Part shown: piece by piece, positions 55,229-64,000 of the stretch
Layout: each line of letters starts with the position of its first letter
Numbering within the stretch: the stretch's first letter is position 1
Assembly: GCF_003287735.1 (NCBI RefSeq)
Contig: NZ_NSCM01000020.1
Location: 1-64,000, forward strand
Reading direction: 5' to 3'
DNA: 64,000 nucleotides
Source: Photorhabdus bodei
GTDB lineage: Bacteria; Pseudomonadota; Gammaproteobacteria; Enterobacterales; Enterobacteriaceae
The notes under the pieces: generated by a model
Database searches by the model: none
Told to the model about the DNA's origin: nothing
What the model saw: the letters and a program-made list of their open reading frames with translations, nothing else
Translations under genes and position numbers: made by a program

Positions 55229-55948
55229 ATGCAAGTAGATAACAAGATCCTTGTGGTGGATGATGACATGCGTTTACGAACGTTATTAGAGCGTTATCTG
55301 ACAGAACAAGGTTTTCAGGTACGTAGTGCTGCTAATGCGGAGCAGATGGACCGCTTACTGACACGGGAATCTGTTAGCTTAATCGTATTGGATTTAATGT
55401 TACCAGGAGAGGATGGGCTTTCTGTTTGCCAAAGGCTGAGAAACCAAAGTAATCCGGTACCGATTATTATGGTGACGGCGAGAGGAGAAGAGGTAGATCG
55501 TATTGTTGGGCTGGAAATTGGCGCTGATGATTATATTCCGAAGCCATTTAATCCCCGTGAGCTATTAGCGCGTATCCGGGCGGTATTACGTCGTCAGGCG
55601 AATAAGTTATTGGGCCTACCGGCTGAGGATGATGCGATTATTAATTTTGGTAAGTTTAGCCTCAATTTGAGTACGCGGGAAATGTTTCAGGGAGATGAAC
55701 ATATTCAATTAACCAGTGGAGAATTTGCCGTATTGAAAGTACTGGTTTCTTATCCTGGCGTGCCATTGTCCCGTAATAAACTGATGAATTTAGCTCGTGG
55801 CCGGGAATATAGTACGATGAAGCGATCGATTGATGTCTTGGTTTCACGTCTGCGCCGTGTGATTGAAGAAGATCCTACACATCCTCGTTATATCCAGACT
55901 ATTTGGGGTCTGGGCTATGTCTTTGTGCCAGACGGAATTCGTGTATGA
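55229..55948 (+). CDS. ompR: Osmolarity response regulator OmpR
   Basis: 239 aa from ATG 55229 with GGAG 8 bp upstream; the frame is open from 55109 but the family starts here. Receiver domain with acidic pair D11-D12, phospho-acceptor D55 in [11 protein letters not shown] and lysine in [12 protein letters not shown]-terminal winged helix ending [17 protein letters not shown]. Controls porin genes. Overlaps envZ by 4 nt. Confidence 0.97.
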   Translation: MQVDNKILVVDDDMRLRTLLERYLTEQGFQVRSAANAEQMDRLLTRESVSLIVLDLMLPGEDGLSVCQRLRNQSNPVPIIMVTARGEEVDRIVGLEIGADDYIPKPFNPRELLARIRAVLRRQANKLLGLPAEDDAIINFGKFSLNLSTREMFQGDEHIQLTSGEFAVLKVLVSYPGVPLSRNKLMNLARGREYSTMKRSIDVLVSRLRRVIEEDPTHPRYIQTIWGLGYVFVPDGIRV

Positions 55949-57276
55949 AATTATTGCGATTCTCCCCTCGCAGCACGTTTACCCATACTTTATTCCTGAT
56001 TATGGCTATGCTGTTTATCAGTCTGGTAACCAGCTACTTGGTTGTTGTGAATTTCGTTATCATGCCAAGTTTGCAGCAGTTCAATAAGGTATTAGCGTAT
56101 GAAGTTCGTACCCTAATGGCTGAAAAGTTGAAGCTAGAGGATGGCTCTTTTCTGGTGATATCGCCGGTAGTTCGCCGGGAGATTTATCAGGAGCTGGGTA
56201 TTACGCTCTATTCTGAATCTGACGCGGAGATACAAGGTTTACGTTGGGCCAAACGTTATGATTTCCTGAGTGAGAAGATGGGCGAGTACCTTGGTGGCAA
56301 GGCTGATCTTCGTCTGGAGATAAACACAGATAGCCCTATACTTTGGCTTAATTCTTATCTGGCCCCCGATATTTGGGTCAGGGTTCCTCTGACTGAGATC
56401 GAACAAAATCAATTCTCTCCTATTTTCCGCTATACACTGGCAATTCTATTACTGATATTTGGTTGTATCTGGCTTTATATCCGTTTTCAGAACCGGCCTT
56501 TACTGGAAATGGAGTATGCCGCCAGGCAAACAGGTAAAGGTATTATGATGCCAGCGGTGCGGGAAGCGGGTTCTCTGGAAGTTCGTGCAGCCATTCGCTC
56601 ATTTAACCAAATGTCCTCCGGGATAAAGTTATTGGAAAGTGACCGTACGATATTAATTGCCGGAGTAAGCCATGATTTGCGTACGCCGCTGACACGTATC
56701 CGACTAGCAACAGAAATGATGAGCAAGGAAGATGCTTATCTGTCTGAATCTATCAATAAAGATATTGAAGAGTGTAACGCCATTATTGAGCAATTCATTG
56801 ACTATCTCCGTACTGGGCAGGAAATGCCAATGGAATTCTGCGAGCTGAATTCTATTCTCAAAGAGGTGATTTCCGCGGAAAATGGCTATGAGCAGGATAT
56901 TGAAAACCATCTGTCTCTTAACCCAATAACTGTTAACGCCAATCCGATTTCTATTAAACGGGCATTGGCTAATATGTTGGTTAATGCCAATCGCTATGGT
57001 AACGGCTGGATTAAAGTGAGTAGTGGTCAGACAAATAAATTTGCTTGGTTTCAGGTAGAAGATAATGGCGCTGGCATCAAACAGGAAGATTTGCCACGGT
57101 TATTTCAGCCATTCGTTCGCGGTGAAAGAGCACGCAGTAGTAGTGGAACAGGGTTAGGTCTGGCGATTGTTCAGCGAATTATTGATGCTCATGACGGGAA
57201 AATTGAAATGGGCACCAGCCTCAGAGGGGGATTATCTATCCGTGTCTGTATTCCTGTCGTGGAAGATAATTTTTAA
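55945..57276 (+). CDS. envZ: Osmosensor histidine kinase EnvZ
   Basis: 443 aa from ATG 55945, coupled to the ompR stop as ATGA. Two membrane helices (about 15-38 and 161-179) surround a periplasmic domain; a HAMP region and H-box [14 protein letters not shown] with H243 follow, then ATPase boxes [24 protein letters not shown] and [12 protein letters not shown]243 is numbered as in E. coli. Confidence 0.97.
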   Translation: MKLLRFSPRSTFTHTLFLIMAMLFISLVTSYLVVVNFVIMPSLQQFNKVLAYEVRTLMAEKLKLEDGSFLVISPVVRREIYQELGITLYSESDAEIQGLRWAKRYDFLSEKMGEYLGGKADLRLEINTDSPILWLNSYLAPDIWVRVPLTEIEQNQFSPIFRYTLAILLLIFGCIWLYIRFQNRPLLEMEYAARQTGKGIMMPAVREAGSLEVRAAIRSFNQMSSGIKLLESDRTILIAGVSHDLRTPLTRIRLATEMMSKEDAYLSESINKDIEECNAIIEQFIDYLRTGQEMPMEFCELNSILKEVISAENGYEQDIENHLSLNPITVNANPISIKRALANMLVNANRYGNGWIKVSSGQTNKFAWFQVEDNGAGIKQEDLPRLFQPFVRGERARSSSGTGLGLAIVQRIIDAHDGKIEMGTSLRGGLSIRVCIPVVEDNF

Positions 57277-57364
57277 CGGCTTGATAATCATCTCCTAATA
57301 TTTGATTTTAATGGTGTGTGGAGATGACAGTTTTATGTCAGTCTCAGGTTAAGTTTCCATTACG

Positions 57365-57382
57365 CTGTCATAAAAATGTCAT
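57365..57382. promoter_or_regulatory. Pho box upstream of pstS
   Basis: CTGTCATAAAAATGTCAT matches the PhoB direct-repeat consensus at nearly every position. It lies about 110 bp before pstS, placing the whole pst-phoU operon under phosphate starvation control. Confidence 0.85.
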
Positions 57383-57491
57383 AATTAAGACATTTTGCTG
57401 TAATTAAATTGACCTATTTTCCCTCCTGCACCTTTTTTGATTTGATGAATATATTTCCTTGTTGATTCTCAATATCCCATTAGGAGGGATT

Positions 57492-58532
57492 ATGAAACTG
57501 ATGCGTACCACCATAGCCGGCATAATGGCAGCGACGTTTTCTTTGATAACTCTGTCTGTATTTGCTGCCACTAGCTTAACCGGGGCAGGTGCGACATTTC
57601 CCGCACCGGTGTATGCCAAGTGGGCGGATTCTTATCAAAAAGAGACAGGTAATAAAGTCAATTATCAAGGCATCGGTTCTTCCGGTGGCGTAAAACAAAT
57701 TCTGGCAAATACCGTTGATTTCGGTGCTTCCGATGCCCCTTTATCCGACGAAAGGTTAGTTGCTGATGGTTTGTTTCAGTTTCCAACCGTCATCGGTGGG
57801 GTGGTACTGGCGGTCAATATCCCGGGGATTAAATCTGGTGAATTGACATTGGATGGTAAAACTTTAGGCGATATTTATTTAGGTAAAGTGAAAAAGTGGA
57901 ATGATCCAGCAATTACTCAATTGAATCCGGGAGTCAAACTGCCGGAGCAAGATATTGCTGTGATACGTCGTGCTGACGGTTCCGGTACCTCCTTTGTGTT
58001 TACTAGCTACCTCTCTAAAGTGAATAAAGCGTGGCAAGAAAAAGTTGGTGTAGGTTCTACCGTAAGCTGGCCCATTGGTTTAGGCGGTAAAGGTAATGAT
58101 GGGGTTGCCGCATTTGTTCAGCGTCTGGCGGGTTCCATTGGTTATGTTGAATATGCTTACGCTAAACAGAATCATCTGGCTTATACCAAATTGGTATCTG
58201 CTAATGGCAACATTGTTAGCCCGACAGAAGAGAGTTTCAGTGCCGCGGCGAAGAAAGCAGAATGGCATAAAACGTTTGCTCAGGATTTGACAAACCAGCA
58301 AGGTGAAAATGCGTGGCCGATGACTTCCACCACATTTGTTCTGGTTCATAAACAGCAGAGAAATGCAGTGAAGGGGGCAGAAGTATTGAAATTCTTTGAC
58401 TGGGCTTATGAGAAAGGGAGTAAGCAGGCAAACGATCTGGATTATGCAACTCTGCCTAAAGAGGTGATTGAGCAAGTTCGTGCGGCTTGGAAAACCCAGA
58501 TAAAAGATAGCAATGGTAAGGCCCTGTATTAA
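57492..58532 (+). CDS. pstS: Phosphate ABC transporter binding protein PstS
   Basis: 346 aa from ATG 57492, preceded by TAGGAGGGA; length equals E. coli PstS. A signal peptide ends at FAA (about residue 26). Phosphate-binding segments are [27 protein letters not shown] and [16 protein letters not shown]. Periplasmic receptor of the high-affinity phosphate transporter. Confidence 0.97.
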   Translation: MKLMRTTIAGIMAATFSLITLSVFAATSLTGAGATFPAPVYAKWADSYQKETGNKVNYQGIGSSGGVKQILANTVDFGASDAPLSDERLVADGLFQFPTVIGGVVLAVNIPGIKSGELTLDGKTLGDIYLGKVKKWNDPAITQLNPGVKLPEQDIAVIRRADGSGTSFVFTSYLSKVNKAWQEKVGVGSTVSWPIGLGGKGNDGVAAFVQRLAGSIGYVEYAYAKQNHLAYTKLVSANGNIVSPTEESFSAAAKKAEWHKTFAQDLTNQQGENAWPMTSTTFVLVHKQQRNAVKGAEVLKFFDWAYEKGSKQANDLDYATLPKEVIEQVRAAWKTQIKDSNGKALY

Positions 58533-58547
58533 GTCGTGTTGATAGTG

Positions 58548-58616
58548 ATTGTTTTAAATATCGATTGTTTTAAATATCGATTGCTTTGAATATCGATTGC
58601 TTTGAATATCGATTAA
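58548..58616. repeat. 16-bp tandem repeat between pstS and pstC
   Basis: About four copies of a 16-bp unit, ATTG(T/C)TTT(A/G)AATATCG, followed at 58634-58653 by a perfect 7-bp hairpin CTCCCCC-GTTTAA-GGGGGAG. The hairpin lacks a T run, so it more likely stabilises pstS mRNA or lowers pstC expression than ends transcription. Confidence 0.7.
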
Positions 58617-58663
58617 ATTTGTCGTTTTAATTTCTCCCCCGTTTAAGGGGGAGTTAACCACGA

Positions 58664-59635
58664 ATGAGAATAAGCTCTATGGCCGAACAAAAAACGGCAA
58701 TGAAAGCACCCAGTAAAAATGGCGATATTATTTTCAGCGCACTGGTTAGGCTAGCTGCGCTGATAACTTTATTTTTGTTAGGAGGCATCATTATCTCGCT
58801 GATTATTGCCTCCTGGCCTAGTATTCAACAGTTTGGCATCTCTTTCCTCTGGCAGAAAACATGGGATGTTCCGGCAGAGCGATTTGGCGCCTTGATACCG
58901 ATTTACGGTACATTGGTTACTTCGCTGATTGCGTTGATTATCGCAGTGCCTGTCAGTTTTGGGATTGCCCTGTTCCTAACGGAACTGGCGCCTAACTGGC
59001 TGAAACGTCCGCTCGGTATTGCCATTGAGTTACTGGCTGCCATCCCAAGTATTGTGTATGGCATGTGGGGGTTGTTTGTTTTTGCGCCGTTGTTTGCCAC
59101 CTATTTCCAGCAGCCCGTCGGCAATCTCCTCGCCAGCATGCCAATTGTGGGTGAATTGTTCTCCGGCCCTGCCTTTGGCATTGGTATTCTGGCGGCGGGT
59201 GTCATTCTCGCTATCATGATTATCCCTTATATTGCTTCGGTTATGCGTGACGTCTTTGAACAGACGCCGGTGATGATGAAAGAATCCGCCTATGGTATCG
59301 GCTGTACTACTTGGGAAGTTATCTGGCACATCGTGTTGCCTTACACCCGAAATGGCGTGATTGGTGGTGTCATGTTGGGGCTTGGTCGTGCGTTGGGGGA
59401 AACGATGGCGGTGACTTTTATCATCGGTAACACCTACCAACTCGACAGTTTTTCACTGTTTATGCCCGGCAACAGCATCACTTCTGCGCTGGCGAATGAA
59501 TTCGCGGAAGCAGAGTCTGGTTTGCATACCGCATCATTGATGGAGCTTGGTCTGATTCTATTTGTGATCACCTTTATTGTGCTGGCGCTATCGAAATTGA
59601 TGATTATGCGTTTGGCGAAGAATGAGGGGCGTTGA
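58664..59635 (+). CDS. pstC: Phosphate ABC transporter permease PstC
   Basis: 323 aa. Six hydrophobic helices; the binding-protein-dependent permease motif is in [36 protein letters not shown] 58664 has GGGGGAG upstream; ATG 58679 (MAEQK) is closer to the E. coli start and is a valid alternative. Forms the channel with PstA. Confidence 0.95.
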   Translation: MRISSMAEQKTAMKAPSKNGDIIFSALVRLAALITLFLLGGIIISLIIASWPSIQQFGISFLWQKTWDVPAERFGALIPIYGTLVTSLIALIIAVPVSFGIALFLTELAPNWLKRPLGIAIELLAAIPSIVYGMWGLFVFAPLFATYFQQPVGNLLASMPIVGELFSGPAFGIGILAAGVILAIMIIPYIASVMRDVFEQTPVMMKESAYGIGCTTWEVIWHIVLPYTRNGVIGGVMLGLGRALGETMAVTFIIGNTYQLDSFSLFMPGNSITSALANEFAEAESGLHTASLMELGLILFVITFIVLALSKLMIMRLAKNEGR

Positions 59636-59636
59636 T

Positions 59637-60527
59637 ATGACAACCGTAGACAGACAAAAGCCTATTGATGCCAATGTACGTAGCCGTAGCTGTAAACAGG
59701 CATGGCGCCGTCAAAAAAATCGCTTCGCTCTGCTGTTATCAATGGCGACCATGCTGTTTGGTTTGTTTTGGCTGGTATGGATTCTGTTCTCCACCGTCAC
59801 CAAAGGTTTCGACGGCATGTCATTGGCGTTGTTCACCGAAATGACGCCACCACCGAATACGGAAGGTGGTGGTTTGGCAAATGCCATTGTTGGCAGTGGA
59901 TTACTGATTCTGTGGGCGACGGTTATCGGTACGCCTCTGGGGATCATGGCAGGTATCTATTTGGCGGAATATGGCCGCCGTTCATGGCTGGCAGAGGTGA
60001 TCCGCTTTATAAATGATATTTTGCTGTCAGCCCCTTCTATTGTTGTCGGTTTATTTGTTTACATGATCGTTGTGACGAAAATGCAGCACTTTTCCGGTTG
60101 GGCGGGGGTGATTGCTTTGGCGTTGCTACAGGTGCCGATTGTGATCAGAACCACGGAAAACATGTTAAAACTGGTTCCTGATAGCCTGCGCGAAGCCGCC
60201 TATGCCTTAGGCACACCGAAGTGGAAGATGATTTCAGCCATTACGCTGAAAGCATCGGTATCCGGCATTATCACCGGTGTGTTGCTGGCCATTGCTCGAA
60301 TTGCTGGAGAGACGGCGCCATTACTGTTCACTTCGCTTTCCAATCAGTTCTGGAGTACCGATCTGAGCCAGCCAATTGCTAACTTACCGGTTACCATTTT
60401 TAAATTTGCCATGAGTCCATTCTCCGAATGGCAGCAACTGGCGTGGGCAGGCGTATTATTGATAACCCTGTGTGTATTGCTGATTAACATTGTGGCGCGT
60501 GTGCTATTTGTCAAGAAAAAGCACTGA
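59637..60527 (+). CDS. pstA: Phosphate ABC transporter permease PstA
   Basis: 296 aa from ATG 59637, one base after the pstC stop and with GAGGGG inside the end of pstC as binding site; this equals the E. coli length. Six membrane helices, with the permease motif region [22 protein letters not shown]...[19 protein letters not shown]. Confidence 0.95.
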   Translation: MTTVDRQKPIDANVRSRSCKQAWRRQKNRFALLLSMATMLFGLFWLVWILFSTVTKGFDGMSLALFTEMTPPPNTEGGGLANAIVGSGLLILWATVIGTPLGIMAGIYLAEYGRRSWLAEVIRFINDILLSAPSIVVGLFVYMIVVTKMQHFSGWAGVIALALLQVPIVIRTTENMLKLVPDSLREAAYALGTPKWKMISAITLKASVSGIITGVLLAIARIAGETAPLLFTSLSNQFWSTDLSQPIANLPVTIFKFAMSPFSEWQQLAWAGVLLITLCVLLINIVARVLFVKKKH

Positions 60528-60553
60528 CTGATATTTTCAACAGAGAGAAGTAA

Positions 60554-61330
60554 ATGAGCATAGTTAATGATATCGCTAGCAGCAAAATTCAGGTCCACAA
60601 TCTGAACTTTTACTATGGCAAATTTCATGCGCTGAAAAACATAACGTTGAATATTGCAAAGAACAAAGTCACCGCTTTTATCGGTCCGTCGGGTTGCGGT
60701 AAGTCTACGTTACTACGAACTTTCAACAAAATGTATGAACTGTATGGTGAGCAGCGGACAGAAGGTGAAATTTTGTTGGATGGCAATAATATCCTGACTG
60801 ATAAACAGGATGTGGCGCTGCTACGGGCAAAAGTTGGCATGGTATTCCAAAAACCAACGCCATTTCCGATGTCCATTTACGACAATATCGCGTTTGGTGT
60901 CCGTCTGTTTGAAAAACTCTCTAGAGCAGAAATGGATGAACGTGTTCAGTGGGCTTTGACAAAAGCAGCTTTATGGAATGAAACTCGGGATAAGCTGTAT
61001 CAGAGCGGATACAGTCTATCTGGCGGGCAACAGCAACGTTTGTGTATTGCGCGTGGCATTGCGATCCGGCCAGAAGTTTTGCTGTTGGATGAACCTTGTT
61101 CAGCCCTCGACCCGATTTCCACCGGTCGAATTGAAGAGTTGATCAGCGAATTGAAATCTGAATATACCGTGGTGATTGTGACGCATAATATGCAACAGGC
61201 CGCGCGTTGTTCAGACCACACGGCGTTTATGTACCTTGGTGAATTAATTGAATTCAGTGATACAGACACATTGTTTACCACACCAAAAATGAAACAAACT
61301 GAAGATTATATTACTGGTCGTTATGGTTAA
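60554..61330 (+). CDS. pstB: Phosphate ABC transporter ATPase PstB
   Basis: 258 aa. Walker [10 protein letters not shown] (44-52), signature LSGGQQQRL (about 154-162), Walker [14 protein letters not shown] and the switch His in [12 protein letters not shown]. Energises phosphate uptake and participates in PhoR signalling. Confidence 0.97.
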   Translation: MSIVNDIASSKIQVHNLNFYYGKFHALKNITLNIAKNKVTAFIGPSGCGKSTLLRTFNKMYELYGEQRTEGEILLDGNNILTDKQDVALLRAKVGMVFQKPTPFPMSIYDNIAFGVRLFEKLSRAEMDERVQWALTKAALWNETRDKLYQSGYSLSGGQQQRLCIARGIAIRPEVLLLDEPCSALDPISTGRIEELISELKSEYTVVIVTHNMQQAARCSDHTAFMYLGELIEFSDTDTLFTTPKMKQTEDYITGRYG

Positions 61331-61344
61331 TTACGGGGCGTAAC

Positions 61345-62064
61345 ATGGACAATCTGAATCTCAACAAACATATTTCTGGTCAGTTTAACGCTGAACTGGC
61401 ACATGTCCGTACCGAACTGATGGCAATGGGTGGGCTGGTGGAGGAACAACTCTCCAAAGCCATTACCGCGATGCATAATCAGGATGCCGCATTGGCGCGT
61501 GAAGTGATTGAGGATGACCATAAGGTCAATATGATGGAAGTGGCTATTGATGAAGCGTGTGTTCGCATCATCGCTAAGCGTCAGCCAACGGCCAGTGATC
61601 TGCGGCTGATTATGTCAATTTCAAAAACAATCGCTGAACTAGAAAGAATTGGTGATGTGGCAAATAAAATTTGCCAGACGGCACTTGAGAAATTCTCACA
61701 TCAGCATCAACCACTGTTGGTTAGTTTGGAATCCCTTGGCCGTCATACCATCCAGATGCTGCATGATGTGTTAGATGCCTTTGCCCGCATGGATCTGGAA
61801 GAAGCGATTCGTATCTATCACGAAGATAAAAAGGTGGATAAAGAGTATGAAGGCATTGTCCGCCAGCTTATGACTTATATGATGGAAGATCCTCGAACCA
61901 TCCCAAGTGTACTGACCGTCCTGCTTTGTGCACGCTCTATTGAACGAATAGGTGATCGTTGTCAAAACATCTGTGAATTCATTTTCTACTATGTTAAAGG
62001 GCAGGATTTCCGGCATGTAGGTGGTGATGAATTGGAAAAACTGTTGACGAAAGATAACGAATAG
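61345..62064 (+). CDS. phoU: Phosphate signalling regulator PhoU
   Basis: 239 aa all-helical protein with two PhoU repeats, each containing an E/D-rich metal-binding stretch (for example [19 protein letters not shown] and [18 protein letters not shown]). Links PstSCAB to the PhoR kinase. Last gene of the operon, followed by a strong terminator. Confidence 0.97.
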   Translation: MDNLNLNKHISGQFNAELAHVRTELMAMGGLVEEQLSKAITAMHNQDAALAREVIEDDHKVNMMEVAIDEACVRIIAKRQPTASDLRLIMSISKTIAELERIGDVANKICQTALEKFSHQHQPLLVSLESLGRHTIQMLHDVLDAFARMDLEEAIRIYHEDKKVDKEYEGIVRQLMTYMMEDPRTIPSVLTVLLCARSIERIGDRCQNICEFIFYYVKGQDFRHVGGDELEKLLTKDNE

Positions 62065-62091
62065 CTCGCTAACCACTTGGTCAATAATCTG

Positions 62092-62121
62092 AATGCTGGT
62101 ATTTTTACCGGCATTTTTTTT
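62092..62121 (+). terminator. Terminator of the pst-phoU operon
   Basis: AATGCTGGTA (62092-62101) pairs with TACCGGCATT (62106-62115) and a run of eight T follows. Confidence 0.92.
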
Positions 62122-62231
62122 GCCTTATAATTGCTGATAGTTATAAATATAGTTATTTATATTATTTCATGCACTATAGTGAAATTGATAGCTTGGATTA
62201 ATAAAGAATTAATTATTGGCAGGAGAGTTTA

Positions 62232-63068
62232 ATGAAATCTCGCGTTCTTATTACGGCGTTATTGGCTGGGTTAACATTGGTTACTGGTGCTGCAAAGGCG
62301 GATAAACTGGATGATATTAAAAAAGCCGGCGCAGTGCGGATCGCTGTTTTCGACAGTAACCCGCCGTTTGGTTTTATTGACCCGCAAACCAAAAAACTGG
62401 CGGGTTATGATGTAGATATCGCAAACGCGATTGCGAATGATCTTGGGGTTAAATTGGTGTTGCGCCCAACTAACCCGGCAAACCGTTTACCCCTATTGGC
62501 ATCAAAGAAAGTTGATTTGATTGCCGCCAACTTTACCGTTACTAATGAGCGTGCTAAGCAGGTTGATTTTTCAATCCCTTACTTTGCCACTGGGCAGAAA
62601 TTTATTGCCCATAAAGGGGTTTTAAAATCGCCCGAAGACATCAAAAACTTACGTATCGGTGCTGATAAAGGAACAGTACAGGAAATTACACTGCGTGAGC
62701 ATTACCCGACAGCCAAAGTGATCTCTTATGATGACACACCTCTGGCATTTGCTGCGTTACGTAATGGCAATGTACAAGCCATCACGCAGGATGATGCTAA
62801 GTTAGTCGGTCTATTGGCTAATGTGCCGGAAGCCCAAAAAGCTGAATTTGAGATCTCTCCTTTTAGCATCACCCGTGAATATCAGGCAGTGGCTGCGGCG
62901 AAAGGACAAGAGCGCTTGGTTGAGGCGGTGAACCAAACTTTGCTGAAACTGGAAAAAGAGGGTGAAGCCGCGGAAATTTATAACCGTTGGTTTGGCCCGG
63001 AAACCAAATCGGCTCAACCGAGAGGTGACTTTAAGTTTGCGCCTTTGGAGCAGCAAACAGAGTCCTAA
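62232..63068 (+). CDS. Amino-acid ABC transporter substrate-binding protein
   Basis: 278 aa, with AGGAGAG upstream. Signal peptide with cleavage near AAKA-DKL (about residue 23). SBP_bac_3 fold: VRIAVFDSNPPFGFID, KLAGYDVDIANAIANDLGVKL, then DLIAANFTVTNERAKQVDFSIPYF. This is the polar amino-acid group; the exact ligand (glutamate, aspartate, cystine or another) cannot be read. First gene of a transporter continued by two permeases. Confidence 0.9.
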   Translation: MKSRVLITALLAGLTLVTGAAKADKLDDIKKAGAVRIAVFDSNPPFGFIDPQTKKLAGYDVDIANAIANDLGVKLVLRPTNPANRLPLLASKKVDLIAANFTVTNERAKQVDFSIPYFATGQKFIAHKGVLKSPEDIKNLRIGADKGTVQEITLREHYPTAKVISYDDTPLAFAALRNGNVQAITQDDAKLVGLLANVPEAQKAEFEISPFSITREYQAVAAAKGQERLVEAVNQTLLKLEKEGEAAEIYNRWFGPETKSAQPRGDFKFAPLEQQTES

Positions 63069-63098
63069 TACTAATAAGTGATAAACCCTTGGTAACTA

Positions 63099-63124
63099 GC
63101 CTCGCCTGTTGTTGCGGGGCTTTG
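63099..63124 (+). terminator. Hairpin between binding protein and permease genes
   Basis: GCCTCGC (63099-63105) pairs with GCGGGGC (63114-63120) with one G-U pair, followed by TTTG. A partial terminator that would lower permease expression relative to the binding protein. Confidence 0.6.
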
Positions 63125-63153
63125 TCATTGGTAATACCTGGTAATTGTAAGAT

Positions 63154-63891
63154 ATGTTTGAGTTATTTGTTACAGAACAGTTGCTTGCTCCCCAATATTT
63201 GGGGTGGCTTTGGCAAGGTTTCCTGATTACGCTGTGGATATCCGCTTGTACCGTTGTAGCTTCCACCTTGCTAGGATTTGTATTGGCTGCTGCTCGTGAC
63301 AGCCAATTGAAAATTCTCCGTTGGCCGGTAACTGCTTACACCACGCTATTTCGCAATACGCCTTTGCTGGTGCAACTGTTTTTCTGGTATTTCGCCTCAG
63401 GGCAAATACTGCCGCAAGAGGTGATGCTTTGGCTGAACACACCTCATGAAATCAATCTATTAGGTCTACCATTGGCCTGGCCTTCATTCGAATTCCTGGC
63501 TGGATTTATTGGTTTGACTCTCTATTCAGCGCCATTCGTGGCAGAAGAGCTACGTGCTGGTATTCAGGGTATAGGGCGCGGGCAGAAATATGCAGCTCAT
63601 GCACTAGGACTCACTGGCTGGCAAGCAATGCGTTATGTGGTGTTGCCACAAGCGTTGAAGATCGCAACGCCGCCATTGCTAGGGCAATATATGAATATTG
63701 TGAAAAACTCGTCACTGACAATGGCAATTGGCGTGGCTGAGTTGTCATATGCTTCGCGTCAAGTAGAAACCGAAACATTGAAAACGTTTGAAGCATTCGG
63801 TGTTGCAACGGTGCTATATATCGCCATCATTGCCGTTATGGAAGGTTGGGGGCAATGGCGTCAACAACAAGCTATAACGAGAGGACATTAA
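63154..63891 (+). CDS. Amino-acid ABC transporter permease
   Basis: 245 aa HisM/ArtQ-type subunit with about five hydrophobic helices. LFRNTPLLVQLFFWYF and the EAA-like loop AAHALGLTGWQAMRYVVLPQALKIATPPL are diagnostic. Followed by a second permease after 1 bp. Confidence 0.92.
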   Translation: MFELFVTEQLLAPQYLGWLWQGFLITLWISACTVVASTLLGFVLAAARDSQLKILRWPVTAYTTLFRNTPLLVQLFFWYFASGQILPQEVMLWLNTPHEINLLGLPLAWPSFEFLAGFIGLTLYSAPFVAEELRAGIQGIGRGQKYAAHALGLTGWQAMRYVVLPQALKIATPPLLGQYMNIVKNSSLTMAIGVAELSYASRQVETETLKTFEAFGVATVLYIAIIAVMEGWGQWRQQQAITRGH

Positions 63892-63892
63892 A

Positions 63893-64000
63893 ATGGATTT
63901 TTCAGTCATTGCAGAAAACTGGCGCTATCTACTGTTAGGTACGTTTCCCGATGGTCCTCTTGAAGGGGCGGCGTTGACAGTGGTTATTAGCCTGATAGCC
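63893..64000 (+). CDS. Second amino-acid ABC transporter permease (partial)
   Basis: ATG 63893 with GAGGAC upstream. The 36 codons present (NWRYLLLGTFPDGPLEGAAL and on) match the start of polar amino-acid permeases; the gene runs out of the window. An ATPase gene would be expected downstream. Confidence 0.85.
   Translation, partial: MDFSVIAENWRYLLLGTFPDGPLEGAALTVVISLIA

Overview
The window reads as chromosome of an enterobacterium, most likely Photorhabdus. The core genes are close to their E. coli counterparts in length and motifs (ompR-envZ, greB, tex, feoABC, bioH, gntX, nfuA, glpEGR, glpD, pstSCAB-phoU). The DNA between them is AT-rich and carries nine complete or nearly complete ERIC elements (117-127 bp palindromic repeats) plus one truncated copy. 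The accessory content (T6SS cargo, toxin-antitoxin genes, amino-acid-modifying enzymes) suits an insect-associated gamma-proteobacterium. The genus is an inference; no marker gene proves it.

Layout. 1-1.8 kb: end of an unknown gene, a putative toxin and a putative immunity protein. 1.9-5.1 kb: an AlkA-type glycosylase, a secreted hydrolase and an orphan small gene in an AT-rich desert. 5.8-7.1 kb: an amidinotransferase followed by a 53-aa hydrophobic ORF and a terminator. 7.3-16.5 kb: five tandem paralogous serine hydrolases of the beta-lactamase/PBP fold without signal peptides; three have a Fur box upstream and four have the same 3' hairpin. 16.8-18.9 kb: an AvcD-type anti-phage dCTP deaminase with a long leader and a coupled 57-aa ORF. 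19-28.9 kb: a complete glucuronate regulon (UxuR, TRAP transporter, UxaC, UxuB, UxuA, KdgK, Eda) with UxuR-type operators. 29-30.8 kb: TacAT and a 5'-truncated AlbA/RecG-like gene. 31-34.4 kb: a 2-oxoglutarate oxygenase, a LysE exporter and an AlaX-like tRNA editing protein, the best candidate for an undescribed system. 34.8-37.1 kb: vapB with a vapC broken by an ERIC, two unknown ORFs and an orphan hcp.

37.6-57.3 kb is conserved backbone, glpD to envZ, interrupted by HigBA, a T6SS effector remnant whose reading frame now begins inside a truncated ERIC, a ccdA with half a ccdB, and an IS1182-type remnant. 57.3-64 kb carries a Pho box, pstSCAB-phoU, and the first three genes of an amino-acid ABC transporter, the last cut by the window end.

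How the genes work together: hexuronate enters through the TRAP carrier and is converted glucuronate - fructuronate - mannonate - KDG - KDPG - pyruvate plus glyceraldehyde 3-phosphate entirely by proteins encoded here. The oxygenase/exporter/editing trio fits making, exporting and tolerating a toxic non-proteinogenic amino acid. ERIC elements have shaped the region: they sit in promoters (feoA, ccdA), break vapC, replace a promoter in the hydrolase array, and supply the first codons of an effector remnant.
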